A DNA stretch of 6,507 bases from Gammaproteobacteria bacterium (GCA_024206355.1 JAAGZM010000802.1:1-6507); one strand, 5' to 3'; positions 1 through 5,811 are shown, counted from the stretch's first letter. The notes: generated from the sequence alone by a model not told the origin. Made by a program: numbers and translations.

Positions 1-339
1 CGTTATGTCGGTCTGAATACTGCAAATGGTGCTGTACTTGATGCCTTGGGCAATTTACAAACTATTGACTCACAAAATGGTGCTATCGCCTATCGCCATG
101 TTTGGGGTGGTGGATGGCGTTCAAGCCTCATCTATTCAGCTATCGAAGTTGATAATGATGCAAGTCTGACAGGAACTGGTGTCACCCAGCGTACCAATAG
201 TTTTCAGGCTAATCTGCTGTATAGCCCAACTGCCAAGGCTACATTTGGTGTTGGCTTACTTAATGCCACACGTCAACTGTATAGTAATACTGAAGGTGAT
301 ATGACTCGCCTGATCTTTACGGCAAAATATGCCTTCTGA
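1..339 (+). CDS. Outer-membrane porin, C-terminal part (DcaP-like, 5' end outside window)
   Basis: The reading frame is open from the first base, so this is the last 112 residues of a longer protein and any internal start would be spurious. The visible part alternates polar and hydrophobic residues in strands separated by short Gly/Asn/Asp turns. It ends in RLIFTAKYAF, with the C-terminal Phe and alternating aromatic pattern recognised by the BAM machinery, so it is an outer-membrane beta-barrel. The penultimate strand pair (FQANLLYSP, then a turn, then FGVGLLNATRQ) and the GDMTRL...AKYAF ending recall DcaP-type trimeric porins, which pass small anionic solutes such as dicarboxylates in Acinetobacter. 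That family link is from memory of the pattern and is moderate at best; a general Gram-negative porin is the alternative. The gene ends in its own terminator, so it is probably not co-transcribed with the importer downstream, but it may serve the same solute. Confidence 0.75.
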   Translation, partial: RYVGLNTANGAVLDALGNLQTIDSQNGAIAYRHVWGGGWRSSLIYSAIEVDNDASLTGTGVTQRTNSFQANLLYSPTAKATFGVGLLNATRQLYSNTEGDMTRLIFTAKYAF

Positions 340-361
340 TTAACAGAAAGTATTTTACATG

Positions 362-398
362 ATATAAAAAAGGCTCCTCAGCGGAGCCTTTTTTATAT
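362..398. terminator. Strong intrinsic terminator after the porin gene, probably bidirectional
   Basis: Two perfectly complementary 16-base arms, 362-377 and 383-398, flank a five-base loop (TCAGC). The core is GGCTCC/GGAGCC, preceded by six A (366-371) and followed by six T (389-394). It lies 22 bases after the porin stop. The A-run/T-run symmetry means it can terminate transcription from either side, although no opposing gene is visible here. Confidence 0.93.
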
Positions 399-503
399 GT
401 CAAATTGCAGTTTATTTGGTATCTTTATTAAGATTCCATTGATATGAAATACGTTTTATACAAGTATTAATCGTGAATTTTTATTCATACTCAAATTTAT
501 CTA

Positions 504-533
504 TAGACCAATGTCTAATTTAACACCTATAGT
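504..533 (+). promoter_or_regulatory. Candidate sigma-70 promoter with overlapping operator-like inverted repeat
   Basis: A TATAGT hexamer at 528-533 matches the -10 consensus at five of six positions. TAGACC at 504-509 matches the -35 consensus at four of six, with an 18-base spacer. The -35 box lies within an inverted repeat, TAGAC-CAAT-GTCTA (504-517), as expected for a repressor operator. A second candidate pair, TAGTCA (530-535) and TAGTAT (553-558), spaced by 17, matches four of six at each box. In AT-rich DNA such matches occur by chance, so this is a suggestion only. Confidence 0.3.
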
Positions 534-576
534 CAAGGTGAGTTTTATCCTCTAGTATTTGAAAAACCCGTGTATC

Positions 577-679
577 TCAACTTGTAGTTTTGTTTTTCAC
601 AAAAAAGAGGGCTGAGAACACTAAACTGCATTCTGTCCTATCAGAACCTGGGAATTCGACATAATGCTCTACAAGGTGA
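577..679 (+). promoter_or_regulatory. Structured 5' leader, possible riboswitch or translation-control element
   Basis: A closing stem pairs 577-587 with 669-679 (ten pairs, one A-G mismatch; the core CTTGTAG/CTACAAG is perfect). Inside are a hairpin at 588-604 (TTTTGT/ACAAAA, five-base loop) and another at 631-646 (TTCTG/CAGAA, six-base loop). The 3' strand of the closing stem contains AAGGTGA and abuts the AAAGGA ribosome binding site (679-684), so folding could affect initiation at 694. The leader contains GGCTGAGA (610-617), GAACCTG (644-650) and ATAATGC (661-667), which are TPP-riboswitch-like words in the right order. The canonical P2/P3 and P5 pairings are not visible, so I do not call it a TPP riboswitch. 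Confidence 0.35.
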
Positions 680-684
680 AAGGA
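679..684 (+). promoter_or_regulatory. Ribosome binding site deciding the binding-protein start
   Basis: AAAGGA lies about 9 bases before ATG 694. A weaker AAGG (673-676) just upstream falls inside the 3' strand of the leader's closing stem. The in-frame ATG at 664 has only GGAA (651-654) ahead of it, so 694 is the better start. Confidence 0.7.
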
Positions 685-693
685 AATATAACT

Positions 694-810
694 ATGAATG
701 ATGATAACTCTAAAACCAGTGAATTATCCAGACGAGGATTTATGAAAGTCGGGGCTGCTGCTGTTGCTACAACAGGTATGCCCATGTTTTTCGTAAAGGA
801 TGCCTGGGCA
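694..810 (+). other. Twin-arginine (Tat) signal peptide of the binding protein
   Basis: Residues 1-39 contain S-R-R-G-F-M-K at 12-18, matching the S/T-R-R-x-F-L-K Tat consensus closely. A short, weakly hydrophobic h-region rich in Ala, Val, Thr and Gly follows, then a Lys at 35 before A-W-A, a classic -3/-1 Ala site. The Lys near the cleavage site is a typical Sec-avoidance feature. The protein is therefore predicted to be exported folded, unlike the well-studied Sec-dependent LivJ/LivK of E. coli. Confidence 0.88.
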
Positions 811-2049
811 GCAGATAGTTTCCGAAATAATCCAGGAAATGCAAAATCAGTCAAATTTGGATTTAATGTCCCTCAATCCGGTGCATATGCAGATGAAGGG
901 GCTGATGAGCTTAGGGCTTATAAGCTGGCAGTAAAACATATTAATGGTGAAGGTGATGGTGGAATGATGAATACCATGAAACCACTGAGCCTCAAAGGTA
1001 ATGGTGTACTCGGTAAAAAAATAGAATATGTTACTGGTGATACACAGACAAAATCTGATGCTGCTCGTGCTTCGGCCAAACGTATGATCGAAAAAGATGG
1101 CGTGCTGATGGTAACAGGAGGTTCATCTTCTGGTGTGGCTGTTGCAGTACAGGGGCTATGTCAGGAAATGGGTATTATCTTTATGGCAGGTCTTACTCAC
1201 TCAAATGATACAACCGGTAAAGACAAACGTCGCTATGGCTTCCGGCACTTCTTTAATGCCTATATGTCAGGAGCAGCCCTTGGTCCGGTACTCAAAAAAG
1301 AAATGGGCACCGAACGTAAGGCATATCACCTTACAGCAGATTATACCTGGGGTTGGACACAGGAAGAATCTATTAAAAATACTACTGAAGGTCTTGGTTG
1401 GAAAACTACAGCTGCAGTAAGAACACCAGTTGGTGCGGGCGATTTTTCCCAGTATATCACTCCGGTATTAAACTCTGGAGCTGATGTTTTAATCCTGAAT
1501 CATTATGGCAAGGATATGATCAACTCTCTGACTCAGGCAGTTCAGTTTGGTCTTCGTGATAAGCAGGTTAACGGTAAAAATTTCGAAATCATTGTACCTC
1601 TCTTCTCGCGTCTGATGGCACAGGGTGCTGGTGAAAATATCAAAGGCATACTCGGCACTACCAACTGGAACTGGGCTATGCAAGATGCAGCATCCAAAGC
1701 TTTCGTTAAGTCATTTGGTGCAGAATACGGATTTCCACCATCAATGGCTGCTCACACAACTTATGTACAATGTTTGCTGTATGCTAACGCTTGTCAGGCA
1801 GCGGGTACATTTTATCCACCTGAAGTCATCAAGCAACTCGAAGGTTTCAAGTTTGATGGAATGGGTAATGGGCCTACAGAGTATCGTAAAGAAGATCATC
1901 AATGCTTCAAAGATGTTCTGGTTGTACGAGGAAATAATGCTCCAACCTCACAGTTCGATTTATTAAAAATTGAGCAGGTTGTACCTCGTTCACAAGTAGA
2001 ATATGATGCTAAAATATTTGGAGGTGAATTAGGTCCATATAAAGTTTAG
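694..2049 (+). CDS. Tat-exported periplasmic solute-binding protein of a Liv-type ABC importer
   Basis: This is a type I periplasmic binding protein (Peripla_BP / LivJ-LivK class) of 451 residues that captures a small solute and delivers it to the permeases encoded downstream. ATG 694 is preferred over the in-frame ATG at 664 because AAAGGA (679-684) sits about 9 bases upstream and gives a short n-region before the twin-arginine motif. The 664 start would add ten residues and lies inside the folded leader. The signal is SRRGFMK (residues 12-18), then a mildly hydrophobic Ala/Val stretch and an AWA-AD cleavage site after residue 39. The mature protein opens with KFGFNVPQSGAYADEG (54-69), the usual first strand and ligand loop, and has VTGGSSSGVA followed by FMAGLTHSN in lobe one. 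It ends with the YRKEDHQC element of amide/amino-acid binders. The mature chain holds four Cys (156, 360, 367, 404), enough for two disulfides. The ligand is unknown. Confidence 0.92.
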   Translation: MNDDNSKTSELSRRGFMKVGAAAVATTGMPMFFVKDAWAADSFRNNPGNAKSVKFGFNVPQSGAYADEGADELRAYKLAVKHINGEGDGGMMNTMKPLSLKGNGVLGKKIEYVTGDTQTKSDAARASAKRMIEKDGVLMVTGGSSSGVAVAVQGLCQEMGIIFMAGLTHSNDTTGKDKRRYGFRHFFNAYMSGAALGPVLKKEMGTERKAYHLTADYTWGWTQEESIKNTTEGLGWKTTAAVRTPVGAGDFSQYITPVLNSGADVLILNHYGKDMINSLTQAVQFGLRDKQVNGKNFEIIVPLFSRLMAQGAGENIKGILGTTNWNWAMQDAASKAFVKSFGAEYGFPPSMAAHTTYVQCLLYANACQAAGTFYPPEVIKQLEGFKFDGMGNGPTEYRKEDHQCFKDVLVVRGNNAPTSQFDLLKIEQVVPRSQVEYDAKIFGGELGPYKV

Positions 2050-2064
2050 TTTCATTGGATATAT

Positions 2065-2095
2065 GCCAGCTACTTCTTTGGTGGCTGGCTTTTTT
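2065..2095 (+). terminator. Intrinsic terminator/attenuator between binding-protein and permease genes
   Basis: GCCAGCTAC (2065-2073) pairs with GTGGCTGGC (2081-2089) over nine base pairs, one of them T-G, around a seven-base loop. Six T follow at 2090-2095. It starts 15 bases after the binding-protein stop and ends 39 bases before livH. No convincing new promoter is seen in those 39 bases; CATAAT at 2107-2112 lacks a fitting -35 box. Partial readthrough is therefore the likely way the permease and ATPase genes are expressed, giving an excess of binding protein. Confidence 0.88.
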
Positions 2096-2134
2096 ATCTT
2101 TTATTTCATAATAGTGAGTAGTGTGTAAACGTTA

Positions 2135-3151
2135 ATGGATGCAATTTTTCTTCAACTTTTAAATGGTCTTGATAAGGGCGGTGCTTATGCATTGATTGCC
2201 CTTGGTCTTACTCTTGTCTTTGGGACACTTGGTGTCGTAAATTTTGCCCATGGAGCATTATTTATGCTGGGTGCTTTCGTGGCTGTGACAGTACAAAAAA
2301 TACTGACAATTTCCCAGAAAGTAAAAGATGAAAGTATAACTTTCTTTGAAGCATTTAAGGAACAACCTTATCTTGAGATCTGGTTTGGTGATGTCGGCAC
2401 GATGATCATAGATTGGGCAGTCCCAATCTCAATTATCGTCGCAATTCCAATAATGATGCTCATTGGTTTGATAATGGAACGTGGTCTGATACGGCATTTT
2501 TATAAAAGACCCCATGCAGATCAAATTTTGGTTACATTCGGACTGGCAATTGTCCTGCAGGAAATCATCCGTTCATTCTTTGGTGCTAATCCGATCCCCA
2601 CACCAGCACCAGAGATTGTTGCCGGTAGTGCTAATATTGGACAGATGATCGGTTTAGGTGATTCTGTAGTTTATCCTTGGTGGCGTCTGATTTATTTCGC
2701 CTTTTCAGCAATTGTAATATTTTTGGTATTTGCCTTCCTGCAATTTACAACCTTCGGTATGGTTGTACGTGCTGGTATGCATGACAGAGAAACTGTGGGC
2801 TTACTCGGTATTAATGTTGAACAAAAATTCACTATTGTTTTCGGTATTGGGGCTGTTGTGGCAGGTCTTGCAGGCGTAATGTATACCCCGATCTTACCCC
2901 CAGATTATCATATGGGAATGGACTTATTGGTACTCTCATTTGTAGTTGTAGTGGTTGGCGGAATGGGTTCGCTTGGTGGTGCTGTAACAGCAGGATTTTT
3001 ATTAGGAATTTTACAATCATTTGCATCTATGAACGAAATAAAATCAATTATTCCAGGTATTGATCAGATAATAATTTATCTGGTTGCAGTTATTATTATT
3101 CTTGTCAGACCACGTGGTTTGATGGGACGCAAAGGCGTGATGGAGGATTGA
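2135..3151 (+). CDS. livH: ABC importer inner-membrane permease, LivH type
   Basis: This is one of the two channel subunits of the importer (BPD_transp_2 family), in the inner membrane. It has 338 residues. The start gives the expected N-terminus (LLNGLDKGGAYALIALGLTLVFG), followed by TLGVVNFAHGALFMLGA (31-47), a LivH hallmark. The cytoplasmic loop RAGMHDRETVGLLGINV (212-228) and VVVVGGMGSLGGAV (271-284) are the conserved regions that contact the ATPase. The chain ends in a basic RPRGLMGRKG tail. Compared with the usual 290-310 residues there is an extra hydrophilic stretch at roughly 52-94, between the first and next membrane segments. There is no good Shine-Dalgarno sequence just before ATG 2135, so initiation may be weak. 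The substrate is unknown; the symbol indicates family only. Confidence 0.93.
   Translation: MDAIFLQLLNGLDKGGAYALIALGLTLVFGTLGVVNFAHGALFMLGAFVAVTVQKILTISQKVKDESITFFEAFKEQPYLEIWFGDVGTMIIDWAVPISIIVAIPIMMLIGLIMERGLIRHFYKRPHADQILVTFGLAIVLQEIIRSFFGANPIPTPAPEIVAGSANIGQMIGLGDSVVYPWWRLIYFAFSAIVIFLVFAFLQFTTFGMVVRAGMHDRETVGLLGINVEQKFTIVFGIGAVVAGLAGVMYTPILPPDYHMGMDLLVLSFVVVVVGGMGSLGGAVTAGFLLGILQSFASMNEIKSIIPGIDQIIIYLVAVIIILVRPRGLMGRKGVMED
3142..3146 (+). promoter_or_regulatory. Ribosome binding site of livM
   Basis: GGAGG lies within the last codons of livH, six bases before ATG 3153. It fixes the livM start and couples it to livH, whose stop codon is separated from the livM ATG by one base. Confidence 0.85.
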
Positions 3152-3152
3152 T

Positions 3153-4289
3153 ATGATTTCGTTACGTAATGATTGGACTGTGATGGCTATCTTCTCACTT
3201 GCTGTATTAACAGCACCTCTTTGGCTTTCACTTATCGGAGCTGGCTATCCTGATTTACTGCAGAAGTTTGCCATTTTTGGTATATTTGCCATCGGTTTTA
3301 ATATCTTATTTGGATTAACAGGGTATCTTTCATTTGGTCATGCAGCTTTTTTAGGTATCGGCTCATATTCAGCTGTCTGGTCTTTTAAGTTATTAACCAT
3401 GAATGTTATTCCGGCAATTTTGTCATCAATGCTGATTACAGGTTTGTTTGCTATTGTCATTGGCTTTTTATGTTTGCGCCGTTCAGGAATTTACTTCTCC
3501 ATTCTGACACTAGCATTTGCCCAGATGTCCTATAAACTGGCCTATTCCGTATTAACTCCCCTGACGAATGGTGAAACCGGCCTACAACTAACAATGCAAG
3601 ATGCACGCATTCTAGATGATGCAGTAACATCAGGTCTACCATCAACCACCTTTTTTGGCTTGAGTATGAGTGGTTATTCTGGGTTTTACTTTTGTGCGAC
3701 ATTACTGATATTAGGTTTTTTTATATCCCTTAGAATCTTTCGTTCACCTTTTGGTCTAAAGTTACTTGCTATTAAATCAAACCAGAATCGAATGAAATAT
3801 ACTGGATTTAATACTCGCCCATACCTGTTAACAGCCTTTGTAATTTCAGCTGTCTATGCTGGGCTAGCTGGAGCATTAATGGCTGTTACAGATCCACTTG
3901 CCGGTGCAGAGCGTATGCAATGGACAGCTTCCGGTGAAGTTATCCTGATGACCATCCTTGGCGGAGTAGGAACTTTAATCGGTCCATTACTGGGTGCAGG
4001 CATTATCAAGTACTTTGAAAATATTTTCTCAGCGCTCAATACTACAGAGTTACATCAAATATTTTCGTTTTTACCTGATTGGTTGGAAAACATCGTTGTG
4101 GCAATTTCTTCAGAATTTGTTGGTGAAGGATGGCATATGACACTCGGACTGATGTTTATGCTAGTGGTCATTTTCCTACCTGGAGGTGTCTTGGAAGGTA
4201 TTCAGAGAACGGCTAGATATTTTAAAAACAAATTCAATAACTCAACAAAAGTTGAGTCACCGACTCCTCAGCATGAGGAGATAAAATAG
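3153..4289 (+). CDS. livM: ABC importer inner-membrane permease, LivM type
   Basis: This is the second channel subunit, 378 residues, pairing with the LivH-type protein in the inner membrane. Hydrophobic segments run through most of the chain. The LivM signature FGLTGYLSFGHAAFLGIGSY lies at 53-72. Another conserved block, CLRRSGIYFSILTLAFAQM, follows in the first half. In the second half LLAIKSNQNRMKYTGFNT is the cytoplasmic coupling loop (normally 'AIRENEXRAXXLG'), then GGVGTLIGPLLGAG begins at 270. The last 25 or so residues form a hydrophilic Asn/Thr/Glu/Pro-rich tail with no expected role in transport. The DNA encoding this tail contains the overlapping hairpins at 4240-4280. The start is secured by a strong GGAGG at six bases. 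The gene sits one base after livH and one base before livG. Confidence 0.93.
   Translation: MISLRNDWTVMAIFSLAVLTAPLWLSLIGAGYPDLLQKFAIFGIFAIGFNILFGLTGYLSFGHAAFLGIGSYSAVWSFKLLTMNVIPAILSSMLITGLFAIVIGFLCLRRSGIYFSILTLAFAQMSYKLAYSVLTPLTNGETGLQLTMQDARILDDAVTSGLPSTTFFGLSMSGYSGFYFCATLLILGFFISLRIFRSPFGLKLLAIKSNQNRMKYTGFNTRPYLLTAFVISAVYAGLAGALMAVTDPLAGAERMQWTASGEVILMTILGGVGTLIGPLLGAGIIKYFENIFSALNTTELHQIFSFLPDWLENIVVAISSEFVGEGWHMTLGLMFMLVVIFLPGGVLEGIQRTARYFKNKFNNSTKVESPTPQHEEIK
4240..4280 (+). repeat. Overlapping alternative hairpins ending in the livG ribosome binding site
   Basis: Three hairpins share strands. ACTCAAC-AAAA-GTTGAGT (4240-4257) has a seven-base perfect stem. GAGTC-ACC-GACTC (4254-4266) has a five-base stem. 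CTCCTCA-GCA-TGAGGAG (4264-4280) has a seven-base perfect stem. The middle one excludes the other two. The last strand is GAGGAG, the livG Shine-Dalgarno sequence. All lie within the non-conserved 3' end of livM, so ribosomes translating livM would melt them. This suggests translational coupling of livG to livM, but no function is proven by sequence. Confidence 0.6.
4275..4280 (+). promoter_or_regulatory. Ribosome binding site of livG, sequestered in a hairpin
   Basis: GAGGAG lies ten bases before ATG 4291 and inside the livM coding sequence. It is the 3' arm of a seven-base-pair stem with a three-base loop (4264-4280), so it should be poorly accessible unless the stem is opened by a ribosome on livM. 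Confidence 0.75.
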
Positions 4290-4290
4290 T

Positions 4291-5049
4291 ATGAGTTACG
4301 TACTAAGTATTAAAAATGTCAATAAAACCTTTGGTGGTTTACAAGCCTTGGGTGATATCAACCTTGAGATAGAAGAATCTAAAACCCACGCAATAATTGG
4401 TCCCAATGGAGCAGGAAAATCAACTTTACTTAACTGCTGTATTGGACGATTAACGCCAGATTCCGGGACCGTTAATTTTAACGGGAAAAATATGATTGGC
4501 ATGCAACCCCATGAAATTAATCACGCCGGAATGGTGCGCGTATTCCAGACGCCGGAAATTTTTCCTGAGTTAACTGTGCTACAAAATGTCATTATCCCAG
4601 GATTTGCTAAACGAGATGGTGTTTTCAAATTTAATGCTTTTGGCAGTGTAGCCAAGGAAAAAGACATTGAAGCTGATGCTTTGCATATCATAGAAGATAT
4701 GGGCCTGCTTGATCATATTCATAAAACTGCTGGTAGTATGTCACGGGGTGATAAGCGACGGCTTGAATTGGCTATGGGATTGGTTCAGCATCCAAAACTA
4801 TTACTATTAGACGAACCAACTGCAGGAATGGCACGTCATGATACAAATCGGACCATTGATTTATTAAAAAAAATCAAGAAAAGAGGCATGACTAAAATAA
4901 TTATTGAGCATGACATGCATGTTGTTTTTAGCCTGGCAGACAAGATCAGTGTTTTAGCCCAGGGTCGCATTATTGCAAGTGGTACACCAGATGAAATCCG
5001 TGGTAATCCAAAAGTACAGGAAGCCTACCTGGGTGGTGCAGAAATATGA
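4291..5049 (+). CDS. livG: ABC importer ATPase, LivG type
   Basis: This is a 252-residue cytoplasmic ATP-hydrolysing subunit of the importer, close to the usual LivG length. In order: Walker A GPNGAGKS (37-44), Q-loop RVFQTPEIF with Gln86, signature region MSRGDKRRLE (150-159), Walker B LLLLDEP (170-176) with catalytic Glu175, DEPTAGMARHD D-loop region, and switch His207 in IIIEHDM. The signature reads SRGDK rather than the canonical SGGQ. This variant occurs in a branch of Liv-type ATPases and need not mean inactivity, since the signature Ser and following Gly are kept. It ends in the LivG-type EAYLGG tail. The last four bases overlap the start of livF (ATGA), pointing to coupled, roughly equimolar synthesis of the two ATPases. 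Confidence 0.95.
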   Translation: MSYVLSIKNVNKTFGGLQALGDINLEIEESKTHAIIGPNGAGKSTLLNCCIGRLTPDSGTVNFNGKNMIGMQPHEINHAGMVRVFQTPEIFPELTVLQNVIIPGFAKRDGVFKFNAFGSVAKEKDIEADALHIIEDMGLLDHIHKTAGSMSRGDKRRLELAMGLVQHPKLLLLDEPTAGMARHDTNRTIDLLKKIKKRGMTKIIIEHDMHVVFSLADKISVLAQGRIIASGTPDEIRGNPKVQEAYLGGAEI

Positions 5050-5792
5050 ATGCTATAGAAAGTCCAGTTACAGAAACCGAATCTAGATCGGTATATTTTT
5101 CTTGTAAGGATATGCAGTCCTACTATGGTGAAAGTTTTATTGTTCATGGTATTAGTTTTGATGTTCAGGAAGGCGAAGTCCTGGCATTATTAGGCAGAAA
5201 TGGCGCAGGAAAAACATCGACATTACGCTCAATAGCACGAATGGATGAGCCCCAGGTTACAGTGGGTGAAATATGGTTGGATAATCAACCACTGCATAAT
5301 ATGAAATCCTATGAAGCAGCACAACTCGGGGTTGCTTTAGTTCAGGAAGATCGCTGCATTATTGCTGGAATGACTGTTGAAGAAAACCTAATACTCGCTC
5401 AAATTGCTCCACCTAAAGGTTGGACCATTAAACGAATTTATGAACATTTCCCCCGTCTGGCTGAAAGGCGTCTACAGGAAGCAACAACTCTATCTGGTGG
5501 AGAACAACAGATGCTTGCAGTAGCCAGAGCTTTAGCCCGTGATATAAAACTCTTGCTTCTGGATGAACCATATGAAGGATTGGCTCCAGTCATAGTTAAG
5601 GAAATTGAGAGAATTATTGATGGCATCAAGAAACAGGGGATCACCACTATCATAGTTGAGCAAAATGCTGTTGCAGCACTACGCCTGGCTGATCGGGCAA
5701 TTATCCTTGATATGGGGCAAATTGTATTTAACGGCTTGGCTCAAGAAGTCCTTGATAACGAAGAATTACGTCACGAATACTTAGCAATTTAA
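5046..5792 (+). CDS. livF: ABC importer ATPase, LivF type
   Basis: This is the second ATPase of the importer, 248 residues, expected to form a heterodimer with the LivG-type subunit beneath the permeases. Walker A is GRNGAGKT (50-57), followed by VQEDRCI with Q-loop Gln100, signature LSGGEQQ (149-155), Walker B LLLLDEP (169-175) with catalytic Glu174, and the LivF-typical EGLAP. The switch position reads IVEQN with Gln206 in place of His, which is normal for LivF and not a defect. About fifteen polar residues precede the first strand, a slightly long N-terminus. The ATG overlaps the livG stop and has only a weak Shine-Dalgarno sequence, so it probably relies on ribosomes finishing livG. No terminator is seen between it and the next gene. 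Confidence 0.95.
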   Translation: MNAIESPVTETESRSVYFSCKDMQSYYGESFIVHGISFDVQEGEVLALLGRNGAGKTSTLRSIARMDEPQVTVGEIWLDNQPLHNMKSYEAAQLGVALVQEDRCIIAGMTVEENLILAQIAPPKGWTIKRIYEHFPRLAERRLQEATTLSGGEQQMLAVARALARDIKLLLLDEPYEGLAPVIVKEIERIIDGIKKQGITTIIVEQNAVAALRLADRAIILDMGQIVFNGLAQEVLDNEELRHEYLAI

Positions 5793-5806
5793 CTTCCTTG
5801 TGGCAT

Positions 5807-5811
5807 AGGAG
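5807..5811 (+). promoter_or_regulatory. Ribosome binding site of the universal stress protein gene
   Basis: AGGAG lies eight bases before ATG 5820 in the 27-base gap after livF. This is an independent, strong site, unlike the coupled livF start. The gap contains no hairpin terminator. Confidence 0.8.

Larger units (their letters stand above)
399..693 (+). other. Non-coding regulatory region and leader upstream of the binding-protein gene
   Basis: I see no credible protein gene on either strand in these 295 bases. The region is AT-rich and contains two short inverted repeats (474-487 and 504-517), a candidate sigma-70 promoter (504-533) and a leader able to fold between 577 and 679. Because the porin gene upstream has a strong terminator, the importer operon needs its own promoter, and this is the only place for it. 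The size is larger than a simple promoter needs, which supports a regulated 5' untranslated region. Confidence 0.7.

Noticed and set aside
610..680. A genuine TPP riboswitch
   Set aside because: GGCTGAGA, GAACCTG and ATAATGC are present in order, but the pairing partners of P2/P3, the stem around TAATGC and the GCGAAGGGA-like end are not visible, and the gene context is not thiamine-related. Kept only as a hypothesis for a covariance search.
664..693. Upstream in-frame ATG giving a binding protein ten residues longer
   Set aside because: It has only a poor ribosome site, lies inside the folded leader and would give a less typical Tat n-region. ATG 694 with AAAGGA is better.
1133..1966. Open frames of about 95 and 113 codons on the plus strand inside the binding-protein gene
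   Set aside because: They are out-of-frame readings of a well-supported gene with no recognisable motif.
2096..2134. Separate promoter for livH using CATAAT at 2107-2112
   Set aside because: No -35 box fits at 16-18 bases upstream; that position is the terminator stem.
5655..5670. Loss of the switch His in LivF (Gln206) as a sign of a dead ATPase
   Set aside because: VEQN at this position is normal in LivF-type ATPases; the other catalytic motifs are intact.
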